The notes: a model not told the origin generated them from the letters alone. A stretch of DNA of 64,000 nt from Vespula vulgaris (GCF_905475345.1 NC_066602.1:992001-1056000), one strand, 5' to 3'; positions 32,881 through 44,499 are shown, counted from the stretch's first letter. Program-made: numbers and translations.

Positions 32881-33099
32881 ATCTTATATCATGTAATGTA
32901 GTCGTGTTTGTACACTTTGTCATTGTCCTAATAAAAAAAAAAAAAAAAAATGAGTAAATGAATGCGTTGAAAATTTCTTTCTACCTCTAATTGTATGTTA
33001 CGAAACGACCAAACGATATATACCCAAAGAATATTATTTTTCTGATTTTCGGACTGATTAGTCCAGGGATCTACTTATCTACTCGAAGCTTCATTACGG

Positions 33100-33300
33100 A
33101 CTGGTGTCAGCTTTAAAAATCTCTTACTCCAGTTTTAGGATCGGTTGTTTACTTTATCAAATTACCTAACGAACAGAGAAAGAACATTGTTAGCTAGAGA
33201 ATTGAAATTTAGGAAGTTTAGGAATGATTCTCGTCTATAGAAATCACTCCTTCGTTAACTTTTCAAAAAATATCATGTAAGTGAATACCATATATTTACA
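33100..33300 (-). pseudogene. YASYD module remnant
   Basis: Retains only the end of the block (complement of TTTACTTTATCAAATTACC) and the AGAAATCACTCCTTCG leader fragment. Forms the left half of the palindrome around 34,350. Confidence 0.3.
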
Positions 33301-33549
33301 TACTAAAAATAATTGCTATCTGTATATAATTCAGACGTCCTAAAGAATATTTTCACAACCTATCAATCTGTTAGTACGATTTCAATATTCTCACTATTTC
33401 TTCTCCGGGAGAACCTCACGCTTATTTAATGAATCTCGAGGAATCATTGTTTCCATCGCAACATTCGTTTATATCATCGCTATTGGATAAATTTATAAGT
33501 GGCCATTTGTATACAATTTATTACATAATTCCAATTATATATTATAGAA

Positions 33550-33594
33550 ATGAAAATAATTCTCTTTACCCATACCATTTTAATTATTAATTAA
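33550..33594 (+). pseudogene. Truncated mini-ORF, LLIH subtype
   Basis: MKIILFTHTILIIN-stop, cut short after 14 residues by a TTAATTAA insertion. Confidence 0.45.
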
Positions 33595-33719
33595 AATGCG
33601 TTTAGAAGAAGCCGCTGTACGATTTAAAAGGAATCATCTGATATATTTCTGGTAATTATACAATTAAAATGAATGAATGTGTATCAGAAGTCTTAACTAA
33701 TCTACGAATTTTTAATTAT

Positions 33720-33800
33720 TTCGGAGATATACGAGACGAAACGGAGGAGAAAGCAGTTACTATAGACCAGAAATATTGCAATGGAGCCTAATTGATTGCT
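33720..33800 (+). pseudogene. RYT-type exon relic
   Basis: RYTRRNGGESSYYRPEILQ then LIDC-stop; the acceptor has changed to TTTCGG. Confidence 0.35.
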
Positions 33801-34125
33801 AGTTGTAATTCCTTCCAAAGAAGATACACAAACTTCAATTACGCTCAATGTGATAATTAAACATTCGACGTCCCAAGTGACATACATTTACATTGTCAGT
33901 TCCTGTTCTTCCGTACATTCGACGATACGTCCAACAGGGATAGTGAAAACGCCCGACCATCAATCCAAATAGGATACGTGAACATTTTCCTCTGTAGCCT
34001 TATATCTAAATTGTAAATCAATCAATGGTGTGTTTATCGAGTGGTAAGATATCTTCATTATTTAATATAAAATCTATACCATAGGTATATTTTCTAATAA
34101 TTTAATGAATTTTTACATAGATTTT

Positions 34126-34233
34126 ATGAAGGCGACGAAAGTATTTCTATTTCTAAGAGAATTCTTTTCAAATCTTTCACGTGATATGAAACCCAAGTTG
34201 GCGAGAGAAGCATGGTGTATGGAGACAACGTGA
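34126..34233 (+). CDS. Fused small-protein variant, 35 residues
   Basis: MKATKVFLFLREFFSNLSRD joins the start of exon 1 directly to the middle of exon 2 and reads in frame through KPKLAREAWCME to a stop. Beyond it the usual exon-2 tail (CCAATCATCGATCTTGATA) and an AATAAA at about 34,287 persist untranslated. It lost the hydrophobic core, so it would no longer be secreted. Confidence 0.4.
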   Translation: MKATKVFLFLREFFSNLSRDMKPKLAREAWCMETT

Positions 34234-34437
34234 CGCCATTGCTAGCGCATTATTATACCAATCATCGATCTTGATATTGGATTTTAATAAACGAGATGAG
34301 ATATAAGTAACTTGTCACGTATATTATCCAATTTTCCATATAATTTGATTCGTATATCTCTAAAATAGATCCAAATTCGTAGATTAGTTAAGACTTATCG
34401 AAGTCATTCGTTCATTTCAATCATATAACTATCGAAA

Positions 34438-34533
34438 TTAAATCAGATGAAGCCTTTTAAATGCTACAGCAACTACTCCTAAACGCAACAAAATAATAAT
34501 TAAAATGTTATGAATCAACAGAATCAATTTCAT
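34438..34533 (-). CDS. Hydrophobic mini-ORF, 31 residues
   Basis: MKLILLIHNILIIILLRLG continues VVAVAFKRLHLI-stop. Uninterrupted and near-identical over its first 17 residues to 10,687-10,776. Its leader block is at 34,600-34,810 on the same strand. Together with the plus-strand set at 33,550-34,233 it makes the centre of a palindrome. Confidence 0.45.
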   Translation of the reverse strand: MKLILLIHNILIIILLRLGVVAVAFKRLHLI

Positions 34534-34599
34534 TTTTATAATATAGAAATGAAATTTTCTACTAAATCTAATCGTGTTTAAACCGTTTGTATTACTTGT

Positions 34600-34810
34600 A
34601 AAGCTGTTCTCTGGGACGTATAATAGCTAGGGATTATTTCGCGTATGACACACATTTGCGTATTACTGGATCGAAAATCACAGAAGGAATGACTTCCCCT
34701 GGCGAAGTTAATCTCATGTCGTCCCGTGAGACCAAGCTTTCTAGATTCTAATTCTCTAACTAGAACGCATGGGGATAAAAAATTTCCCCTTTTCTATAAT
34801 TATGTAATTA
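34600..34810 (-). promoter_or_regulatory. GGGGAAAT hairpin and leader block, inverted copy
   Basis: Complement of the block at 10,360-10,640 (GGATAAAAAATTTCCCC, TTCTCTAACTAGAACGCATG, ACACACATTTGCGTATTAC). Lies directly upstream of the 34,438 mini-ORF. Confidence 0.45.
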
Positions 34811-35337
34811 TATATACTTTATTATGTTATTATATATACTCTTTGTTCAAAGGAAATTATCTCATGTATCTTGGAATATCCTAATGAGAATCTTATATAT
34901 ATCTTATAATAGAATCTAATAATAATTCGTCTCCTTTTTAATTAAAATAAGCACATAAAACTGTAATTACTTGTAATATAATTAATTATTATAATAATAA
35001 TTATTGTAATTATCAAGACTAATTCCTATGAAATTAATCGGATATTCATATACGAAATTCGCAATGTTTCTTCTTTCGTAAGTCCAACTTATACTTAAAA
35101 ATAGTATTCTAATATTATTAGTTACTAATGGTATCACAATTTTCGTACCATGTAAATACTACGTAATTCTTATCGTCAACAATTCTGTCGTAAGAAAATC
35201 TTTTCGTCGAAATTTATATCTACTTCCATATTACTTGAAAACATTTTCTCAAAATATTACGATCTTTTTTTGTAAACAAATGCATATTGCTCCAACTATC
35301 GAAGAACTCCTTCTGTTATTATACAATAATAAAAAAC

Positions 35338-35568
35338 ATGTATTCCGAGAAAATCTTTCGTCATATTTCTTTGCTTCCTAATATTACTTTCTTACCTTTC
35401 ACGTATTTTCCCTCCAAGAGAACCACACAATTAGTTAATCAAGAAATGGTCAAATTACCAGGATATATGAAAAGAATATCAGTCGGTTTTACAAAAAAGA
35501 AGTACGGTCACAACGGTCCGAGGGCTTCTCTGCAATGGCACGCGAATACGCCTCGTACGATGCAGTGA
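35338..35568 (+). CDS. Basic EKIF-type ORF, 76 residues
   Basis: MYSEKIFRHISLLPNITFLP opens a frame continuing FTYFPSKRTTQLV, then KRISVGFTKKKYGHNG, ending TPRTMQ-stop. An in-frame ATG 17 codons earlier exists (35,287), but the M(Y/D/N)SEKIF start recurs at other loci. Two other copies (21,959-22,195 minus, 10,090-10,400 minus) keep this frame. A second frame encoding AREYASYDAVIFDGVNKQS is open over the last third. About 310 bp downstream is the acidic ORF at 35,880, so the two could be exons of one transcript. Unknown family. Confidence 0.45.
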   Translation: MYSEKIFRHISLLPNITFLPFTYFPSKRTTQLVNQEMVKLPGYMKRISVGFTKKKYGHNGPRASLQWHANTPRTMQ

Positions 35569-35879
35569 TATTTGATGGAGTAAACAAGCAATCATAAAAC
35601 TGAGGAGAGATTTTCGAAGCTAAACTCACTTCGCATTGAAACTTCTAGTGGAATAGATAGATAACTGGACTAATAAGTCAAAAAATCAGAAAAGTAATAT
35701 TCTTTTGGTTTATATCCTTTCGTAATTTCGTAATATACAATTTGAGACTATCAATCCGTTTACTTACTTATTTCTTTTATTTATTAAGAGAATGGCAAAA
35801 TTTCCAAACACGAGTGAGTTTCGTATCATAAGTAATACCGAAGAGGAATTTCAAGTAGACATTTATACGATTAGAAAAA

Positions 35880-36008
35880 ATGAATATTAATAGGGAAGAA
35901 AACGAGAGAAGTGATAGTGATGACATCAAGCAAAAAAAACGGAGAGATCTCATATATACTGCGAGGGATGATAATATGGAAAGAGAATTCATTCAACATT
36001 TATCATAG
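35880..36008 (+). CDS. Acidic RRDLI-type ORF, 42 residues, intact
   Basis: MNINREENERSDSDDIKQKK then RRDLIYTARDDN and EFIQHLS-stop. Charged throughout, with a basic KKRR cluster between two acidic stretches, as in many nuclear proteins. Relatives at 22,751 and 47,216 (plus) and at 21,485, 32,685 and 45,340 (minus) share the RRDLI(D)ERDDN core and the terminal stop. Immediately upstream is another conserved stretch (RMAKFPNTSEFR) in a different frame with a GTAAGT site, so this is probably the last exon of a spliced gene. Confidence 0.45.
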   Translation: MNINREENERSDSDDIKQKKRRDLIYTARDDNMEREFIQHLS

Positions 36009-36049
36009 ACATCGTAAAAAATTATAAAGGACAAAATTATGATTTTGAA

Positions 36050-36680
36050 TAGGCGCACATAGAATCTAACACTGTTATAATTTTCCTGCAGCTTAGTAAA
36101 GATCTATTATACTTCTTTCTAGCCATCGTAATTCGGTCAATAGATTTCAATTCGGTCAATGTCAACATTCTCTTCGCACAAAATAAATAAATATGAATAA
36201 TTAAATGTCAAAAAAATTTTCCTACTCGGGAAGTAGATAAACGCAATTCGATTTTTACATAGTGAATCACATGTGGAATCAAATGGGGAAAAAAGAATCA
36301 AAAAGAAAAAAAAGAAATAAAAGCAAAAAGGAAAGTTCCCGTAAACGGTAGTATCGATCCAAAATTATTGCTAACATTATGAAGAGATAATCGGGGATAT
36401 TAGCTTCGTGAATATATAGAAAAGAGAAGGTTAAACGAAACAGCGCATGCTCGAGTCGATATAAGAGATGTTGCTAGCCATCCGCGGAAGTTGAATAAAC
36501 CGTTTATTCCGTTTCGAATCGTGCTACCAGCAAGTTCCTGCGAGTGTCCAAATAATATTCCAAACAGAAACGAATCAGAATAATATATAAGCTCCTGACC
36601 AGTGAAAATAGTGGATAGTATCTAGAAGATTCTGCAGAACACACTATCGGTTAGTAAAATGTTATTTGAATTTTATACCG
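36050..36680 (-). repeat. Palindromic block, right end
   Basis: Inverse of 29,700-30,480, including GATCTATTATACTTCTTTCT and GGTTAAACGAAACAGCGCAT. No gene. Confidence 0.65.
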
Positions 36681-37055
36681 TTTAATATTAACGTTTTATA
36701 CTGTATTTTATACAATTTTGTGTTCAATGCTATACTGCTTATATTATACTATACTTTATAATATACCATCATATGGTTTTATAATATACTATAGAAAGTT
36801 GTATATCTTATTATTATTTTACACTATATATTACACCGTGCAGTTTTCTTGGGTATATTATTGTATAATATTATACAGAGAAAGTATTATAATTCGAGTT
36901 ATTTGAACGAAAATTTAGTGAAATATTTGGAATAATATAAATATCACTTGGAATGTTAAATTTGAGACTCCTTTTCTAATTATCGGATTGTTATAAAAGG
37001 GTGTTTCGATCTATGAATCGTAATGCTTCATTAAGTACTACTTGTTTTTTTACAG

Positions 37056-37202
37056 ATAGTTGTAAATGTTCTGATTATCAATGGAAGCACAATTATATTC
37101 CCTATTACTTAGTAAGTTCATTACTTTCTGTTTAAAATTAATTTAAATATTTTCTCTTTTATCTACAACGTTTCTTAATGGAATTTTCTCTATTCTTTTC
37201 AG
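37056..37202 (+). CDS. Micro-exon (56 nt) plus 91-nt intron
   Basis: Acceptor TTTTTTTACAG, exon 37,056-37,111, donor GTAAGT (37,112), acceptor TTCTTTTCAG ending 37,202. Exon frame 0 encodes IVVNVLIINGSTIIFPIT; frame 2 encodes SCKCSDYQWKHNYIPYYL and is open too. Frame 0 agrees with 29,230-29,285 and 2,712-2,759, so I favour it. This is the best-preserved of five copies, with both splice sites consensus-like. Confidence 0.45.
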
Positions 37203-38189
37203 TCGAAAGGAACATTCGATACATCCATTATTTCATATATGTATCGATTTATATTTATATATATGTTCACTTATCCATCTGTTTTTTCTATAATGCCTTA
37301 CTTACGATGTATATATTAGAGGCAAACTACGAGCGCATATATTTATATTTTTATCTATTATTTCGTAAATTATCTGCGCTGTCTTATTAATTAAGAAGGA
37401 AGTAAATAGATGTAAGTTGAAAAAGAAAATTGAAAGATAAGAAAGTGAAAATAGATATTTAAATTCAAGAAAAAAAGAAGCGAACGAGTGTGTATTAGGA
37501 AAGTGGATCAGTTGATATCGAATTCACATTTTCATATATTTGTTTAGGATACATCATTTGTAATCAAATTATTGATAAACATTTACTTCTTCGGAATATG
37601 AAGACAAAATTGGCGAAAAAAAAGAAAATAATTAAAAGTTAATCGAAAACTTGGAATAATTTATTTTTAATCGAGGCAACATCGTGTCCAGACCAAACTT
37701 TAAGAAAGAAAAGATAATTAACAATTAAACCGTAGTACCTGAACATTGGCTGCATATTTGGATTCGATAATGGGATTCGCTAATAATATTCATTATTTTC
37801 TTGGTAAGTTGCATCTTATTTAAATTTTATAGTATCTAACGCGAAGATTAATTTTCATAAGATTTTGTTCTGTATATTGCATGCTATGGACAATAGGTTA
37901 ATTTTATATCCTATCTATAAGTTATATTAGAGACGCTACGTTATGCATTATTTTATACAACTTCATATCCAATACTACGATATATTGTTTTATAGTAGAT
38001 TATAGAAAATTGCGTAGTTTCTTATTATTTCTTCATGCTATAGTTAACTTATTTTTATTATTATTAGATACTATATTTTACGTGTGAATTATCTTTTACT
38101 TGTTGCATAATTTTGAATTATTGTGTAATATTAAACCGAGGAGAAAGGCTAATTAGGGGTTATCGGAATTAGGATATTTCTTTTTAGAC

Positions 38190-38235
38190 ATTTATACGAT
38201 CCAATCGTATAATCGTATATAGAGCCAACTGTTGC
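38190..38235 (+). repeat. ATCGTATA palindromic element
   Basis: TACGATCCAATCGTATAATC then GTATATAGAGCCAACTG. Mirror of the inverted copy at 25,680-25,740. Confidence 0.45.
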
Positions 38236-38949
38236 GCATCTGTTTGCTATTCCGTGATATTATTCCGTATTTGCTATTTCAATGATACTACCTGTTGAAG
38301 AGTCTAACAAACTAGGTGAATTGCTTGTCTGAAACTAGTAATTGCTTGTTTGCCGGTCAGCTAATCAATTAGAATAGAGATTCATGATTCCATGATAAGA
38401 ATACAAAGAGACGAACGTAGAGACGACGTGTCTTCCGGAGACACATATCCGCAACCGAACCGATTTCCTTTACTTTTGCGATGAGACCTATTAGTTTTCG
38501 TTTTCAATTATTATACTATCAGTTTGCGTGAATCTAAAGTTCATTTCAGAATGTTTTAAGGAGATTCTGACATTTTTTCTGATAAAAATAAAATTTTGAA
38601 AATGGACTCAAATTTTTGCATAAATAATTTGGACGCTGATTAGGTATATTAAAAGATTAATTGAATATTTTTTATATTTTCGGAAGACTGAAGTATGTTT
38701 AACAAAAAAAGATATTTAAGGCATCAAAATTTTTTCAGGATCAATATTTATTAATGTCAATATGAAAATCATTCCATTGTAATAGTTCCAATAGAACTAT
38801 TCGGAAGGAGTAAATTAAAAATATTTGAATGTTCATATATGTGATATATACTATTGATATTATCGTTATTGACATCAGTATTCATATAATGGAGCTTCTC
38901 GGAAAAATTAGTAAGACAGATCTATCGAAATAATTATATCGATCTTCGT

Positions 38950-40290
38950 TTATATCAGTATATGTGTACGTACTTATTTCTAATTTTTGTTCGTAGATGA
39001 TTGTGATAATTGTTCCTTTTCACGTAGTAATTGTTTCACACGATCGAATCGACGGAGGAAATATAGAAATTTGTATAAAGAGAAATAGAAGGAAAAAGGT
39101 TTTTGATGCGGTGTTACCACAGATTGTTGAAAGTTGATATTCTATATGCAAGTCGAAAAGAGTCAATTGCAGAACAGAAGGAAATTATTAGAGAAAAATA
39201 ATAATGGCTGCTATATACATCCATTCCTGGCAAACTACTGTAAGTAATTTTTCATTTTCTTCATTAACGAGTAATAATTATAATAATAAAATTTGTGAAA
39301 ATTCTGCTTTAGTTTTCTAATTGGATCATTTTGTAGTCTCACTGATATGGAGACAATGATCACAGCGATTGGCTTCCCATATCATGTTGCATAAAACCAG
39401 AGAACTTTAACACTTTTGATCCTAATGGTGCATACGTTGGTGTTTTATTAAGGAAACTTAGTAAAATATTTGCAATAATATAAAAACACGTTTGGATGTT
39501 AACATTTAACAGTCTCCTATTTTAATTAATTAGGGTTATTACAAAAGTGTATTTCATTCGATCAATAGCGATAGGATACTACGTCTTAAGAGTTATCATG
39601 AATTGTACCTTCCAAAATCTTTAATAATAATAATTTGCTTAATTACGTTTATTCATAGAGGGAGGCACAGCCATTTTCGCTAATTCATTACATTTTTTTA
39701 CAATTACCTTAAAGAAAAACTTATTCAATTTTTTCTTATGTACACGTAGGTGAATGTAATTTTCTTCATTCTTTGCAGGCGGCAGCGAAAGAACTTCGAT
39801 GTTTATTCGTCGGAGTACAAAAAACTGATCTGGTAACTCGCAATCTAAAAGTCCAAGTCATTCATTTGTTGATTTTACACGCTACCAACAACTGCCATTT
39901 TTAAATTTAAGTCTAATAGAAAATAAATTAAAATTGTTTGATATACCGTCTGTGTTCCATAGCATGTAATGTTTAGCGAAATCTACTATTGCTTAAACAG
40001 TGAATAGTTTAACTCGTCGTACATTTATATCGTTTAAATGAGTTTAAAATTATCAAAAGTATTAAGTTTGAAGTTTTCACCTTTAAAAAGTGAGAGCGAA
40101 GCGTCAGTCATTCCAATGTTCGTTTTTATTGGCATCACACGCAGCTACGAAACTCAGATGCAAGTATTCCAATATGAAAATCATAAATTATTTACATTTT
40201 AGCTTAAAATTATTTTATGTTATTCGCGCGTTACGATATTCGTAATGTTTAAGCGAATATACTATCGTTTAAATATTACGGTTATGAAAA
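38950..40290 (+). repeat. AVA block, copy 1 (partner 42,460-43,575)
   Basis: Direct duplicate about 3.3-3.5 kb apart. Within it 40,006-40,094 is identical, base for base, to 43,274-43,362, more conserved than the flanks. Confidence 0.8.
39204..39904 (+). CDS. Candidate two-exon small ORF (HSWQTT / ELRCLFVGVQ)
   Basis: Exon 39,204-39,239 (MAAIYIHSWQTT) ends at GTAAGT; after 539 nt a CTTTGCAG acceptor opens exon 39,779-39,904, AAAKELRCLFVGVQKTDLV to NNCHF-stop, in the same phase 0. The joined product would be 53 residues. The second exon is also open at 43,053-43,244 (AARELRCLFVGVQRKTNS, then a longer tail), but that copy's acceptor is GCGG and its first exon has a stop. The first exon may itself be internal. 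Confidence 0.35.
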
Positions 40291-40294
40291 TAAT

Positions 40295-40880
40295 TCAAAG
40301 GGTTAAAAAGTGCAAAGGGTTAAAAAGAAAAATAATTGTTACAAAGTAGCCTGAAAAAAAAAGCAAACAAATATGTATTCAGAAAGTATTACAATTTCAT
40401 ATTCTCTATGTTTGCGGTATATGTAAACTGGATTTTTGATTTATATTTACTTTTCTCTTAATTTTTCAGAAATTCTCTCAAAAATTTATTAATCCTGCTC
40501 GGAAGAAAGATAAATAAGCATAAATTTTCATTTCTTGAATGAATTCTGAATACCTATTTATTTGCTTTTTTCTTTTGTTCTTTTCTTTTTAATTAAAATT
40601 CCTTTTTTTAATTTATTTTATGGTTTAATTTTCTTTTTAATCGTAAATTGATTTACATACTTAGAGATGCATACGCCGAGATAAATAGTTTATCATAATA
40701 TATTAAATATATATGTTGACAATTATATTAATATGTATGTATACAAATGTATTTAATTGTTATACTATTATGTTATATGTGTGTTTGTGTGTGTATGTTT
40801 AAACACACATACACATAAAGTCTGTATATAAGAATAAGTGTTATACGAAATTATCGCTAATGTAAATTTTAACAGTATGT
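40295..40880. other. AT-rich stretch, no gene seen
   Basis: T-rich and TA-rich sequence with a short ACACACATACACACAT palindrome near 40,780-40,815. Nothing coding is supported. Confidence 0.6.
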
Positions 40881-40890
40881 AATAAACTTA

Positions 40891-40950
40891 AAGGCAACTA
40901 CAAAAATAGCTCTACATCCCTGTATTATTAATTACGTTTTACGCAACTGA
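40891..40950 (-). pseudogene. Micro-exon relic
   Basis: Acceptor TTTCTACAG is kept, but the donor has become TTAAGT and the frame has stops. Confidence 0.35.
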
Positions 40951-41019
40951 CTGTAGAAAAAAAATTATCCTTGACAAATGCATTCAGATTGATAGATCGA
41001 AACAAAAAAAAATAGTAAT

Positions 41020-41343
41020 ATGATTTATTTTAACGAAAGCATCTTGTTTAAAGTGATATGTACCATAGAAATATCATTATGCCGCCTGATCGGGGGCTTA
41101 TGTATTCTTTTGGATTTTCCCTCTCTTGAATCTTCCAAGAACTTGCATGGAAGACTACTAGATTCAGTACCAACATCTTTAATCCGTTTCAATGAATACA
41201 ATAAATTCAAGTATCAAATCAAGGTTTTCCTATCATTTATTTCTGTCATTATTTTTCATTCATTATCGAGATATTATGTCATCCACGGTTATCTCATTAC
41301 AATGCTGCCAATAATTTTGAAACGAAACTATCGTAAATGGTGA
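41020..41343 (+). CDS. 107-codon ORF of the 2,820/29,700 block
   Basis: MIYFNESILFKVICTIEISL then DFPSLESSKNLHGRLLDS, ending KRNYRKW-stop. It is the only copy open throughout; counterparts at 2,840-3,180, 14,550-14,830, 24,280-24,500 and 29,700-29,990 are broken. Without a second intact homologue the frame could be chance in AT-rich DNA. Residues are hydrophobic in two stretches with no clear domain. Confidence 0.25.
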   Translation: MIYFNESILFKVICTIEISLCRLIGGLCILLDFPSLESSKNLHGRLLDSVPTSLIRFNEYNKFKYQIKVFLSFISVIIFHSLSRYYVIHGYLITMLPIILKRNYRKW

Positions 41344-42129
41344 ATTTTTTTTTGTTTTTTCGTTCTTTTCTCTTTTTGAGTCCATCTCTGCTTTTGATTC
41401 CTCCTATCGATCATCCTCCATAACTATATCTTTTCGATTATTTTACTTTGTAAAAATTTAATTTTGCTTATCTCCTTTTTGGGGAGTGAATATTTTTTCG
41501 CATTTATTTATTGATATTTATTTATTTTTCGTGAAAAACACAATGACATTGCCTAGACAATAGGATTCAGAAGATTCTATTCAGAAGGAAAGATTATTTC
41601 ATGGAGAGCTATTTCCTATAACATTTATAAATTATGCTTAGCGCCACGTCGATCAGTTAGTCGAGTAACGATAAATAAAAAAAAGTATGATAGATCTCTA
41701 TAACGTTAGGCACTCTATTATATCAGTATTATATTATATCTGTGCTTATCGAGAAATGAAATCATTCGGATAATGCATTCGCAAAATACAAATATTATTT
41801 TACTAGAAATACAATAAAATCACTGCTACACTCGGTTATACGTAATAAATAATAAATGATTGCAGAAATATAATTTTTTCATAAGAACTAACTAGTTTAG
41901 GGCATAACATACGCCATATAGCGCAATACAATATACGCAACCTTGTATATAGTGCATAATTAGCTCATTCTTTTGTTCTTCGCTCGGAAATAAATTTTCA
42001 GAAAAATCTACTCGCTCGTATGAAAGAATTGAATCAGTTACGTGGTGCATTGCTTTGCAAAAGACTTAACTGGCTAGTTAAATGATGCAGTTAAATAATA
42101 ATAATAAAGTAATTGAATTATATAGCTTA

Positions 42130-42380
42130 TCGTATTATTCAATTGTCTAGTCGCTTTGTTGAGAGGAAAACAAATTAGAAAATTCCTTTTCTTTTTCTTT
42201 TTTTTTTTGAAAATGAGACAACAGGTGTGCGTACACACGCACACAAGACCGCGCACTCATTCCCGGCCACTTGACTTGCGCAGATAAGCGCGCACCACAT
42301 CACACGCAGATGGAGAGAGATAACGAAGGTTTAAAACGACGGTACTCGACGATAAGTAAGGGAGAAAATAATAGGTATAT
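42130..42380 (+). repeat. E element, plus orientation
   Basis: TTTGTTGAGAGGAAAACAA through TAAGCGCGCACCACATCAC to AGATGGAGAGAGATAACG; ends near ATCATTAAATCCC. Confidence 0.65.
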
Positions 42381-42459
42381 TCTCTATCATTAAATCCCTA
42401 TTGAAACGTATCAACAGGGTAATTCGCGCTACGCAGCAAATTACTTCGTCCAAATCGCA

Positions 42460-43575
42460 ATATTGTTTATATCAGTACATAGCCATGTACTTATTTACAA
42501 TTTTTTGTTCGTGGATGATAGTGATAATTGTTCCTTGTCACGTAATAATTGTTCCACACGATCGAATCGATAAAGGAAGTACGAAAATTTACATAAAGAC
42601 AAAATAGAAAGCGAAGGATTTATGCTTCATTGTGTACTATGCACCTCTCGGCAACTACCCAAAATATCTTGAATAAATTTAAATCTTGTAAAGAATAATA
42701 ATGCTTTACTTTCAAGGAATAAAGAGGGTAGAAATGATATAAAGTGTTAAACGGATATTTCCTTTTATTCGCAAGATTTAGTTTCCGATGCGATGTTACC
42801 ACACACATTGCGAAAAGTTGATGTTCCTTACATACACATCGAAAAGAGTCGAGCGCAGAATTCAAGAAATCATTACAGAAAAATATTAATGGCTACTATG
42901 TACATCTATTCCTAGCTTAATTACGTTTACTCATAGAGAGAGATACAAATATTTTCGTTAGTTCATTACATTTTTTTACAATTACCTTAAAGAAAAACTT
43001 ATATAATATATTTTCTTATATACACCTACGTGAATGTAACTTTCATTCTTTGCGGGTGGCAGCGAGAGAGCTTCGATGTTTATTCGTCGGAGTACAAAGG
43101 AAAACTAATTCGGTAACCGTCCAAACTAATCATTTATTGACTGTACATGTTGCCAACAACGGCCATTTCAAAATTCGAGTCCAACAGAGAATAAATAAAA
43201 ATTATCTGATATTCCGTCGGTGTTTCGTGGCGTGTAATGTTTAACGGAATCTACTACTGCTTAAATAGTGGATAGTTTAACTCGTCGTACATTTATATCG
43301 TTTAAATGAGTTTAAAATTATCAAAAGTATTAAGTTTGAAGTTTTCACCTTTAAAAAGTGAGGGTAACCGTCAAAGTCATTCCAATGTTCGTTTTTATTG
43401 ACATTACACGCAGCGATGAAACTCAGATGCAACTATTCCAATATGAAAATCATAAATTATTTAAATTTTAGCTGAAAATTATTTTATGTTATTCGCACGT
43501 TACGATCTTCGTAATGTTTAAGCGAATATACTATCGTTTAAATATTACGATTATGAAAATAATTCATTTGTCGAT
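42460..43575 (+). repeat. AVA block, copy 2
   Basis: Partner of 38,950-40,290. Includes the 64-codon frame at 43,050-43,244 and the 89-bp identical core at 43,274-43,362. Confidence 0.8.
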
Positions 43576-43969
43576 TCTATTATATCTAAAACATTAACTT
43601 GAAATATTATAATTATTACTATAATAATAATAATATTCAGTTTATCAAAAATCAAGCAAAAGCATATCAATTCTTCGTTCTTTCGGTAAAAAGATGAAAA
43701 GCACAGAATGATTTCTATTTTGATATTATTCCGTATTTACCTTTTATACTCGGCGTCCTTTCGAACGTTTGGTAGCAGCAACAGGGCGGTATTAACGTCG
43801 CACAAACGTGGTATATAGTGTAACATATTACATAGTCTCACTTTGGTACACCAAGGAATATATGTAGTGGTATTTGTTTTATCTGAATTTATATAGATCG
43901 AGGAACAAATTTCTTGCAAAAGAAATCAAAATTCTATGAAAACAAATGATTCTGATCTTAATTCTTATT

Positions 43970-44140
43970 TTCAAAATGAGACAACATGTGTCCGTTCACA
44001 CGCAGATAGAAAGACACACGTATTCCCGTCCACATGTCAGTGCACAAAAGCGTACACAAGAGCACACGTGCATGGAGAGAGGCAATAACAAATCTTTTAA
44101 TCCGAGAGTAATTAACGATACGTACATGCATTTTCAGTAA
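43970..44140 (+). repeat. E element, plus orientation
   Basis: AAAATGAGACAACATGTGTC through ACACGTGCATGGAGAGAGG to ATGCATTTTCAG. The false-duplicate contig begins inside this element, at the base equivalent to 44,063. Confidence 0.65.
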
Positions 44141-44499
44141 GACCCAATCAAAACTTACTAACAAGAGAGTTGGGATTACACAGCAAATTAATTCGTTCAA
44201 ATTTCGATATTACTAAAAAACGTACACTAAGTATTATAAATATTTTTCTAGTACATATCGTGAATACTATATGAAGAATAATTTGAAACACTGAACTCAA
44301 AATTTCTTCTATTGGGATATACTACTCAATTTAAATTGATGAAATAACTATGACGTAAACATGGCCTTAACATTTCTCGTATAATTTAAAAATATTCTCG
44401 GGCTAGTATTGTTATCTGGAAAAGCGGTGAGTCTTTATATCGTTCTCGTAGGTTTACTTATGATAGATGATAAACTTTCAGTTCCATCTTAATTTCACT

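Larger units (their letters stand above)
36900..39440 (-). repeat. Large inverted repeat, right arm
   Basis: Reverse complement of 24,840-27,700 with the same module order and no nested foldback. The interval between the arms is about 9.2 kb. Confidence 0.75.

Noticed and set aside
37056..37111. The cysteine-containing frame (SCKCSDYQWKHNYIPYYL) as evidence for a CYC-motif effector
   Set aside because: The cysteines are absent from the other copies, whose better-aligned frame is the hydrophobic one; no claim of relation to bicycle proteins is justified.
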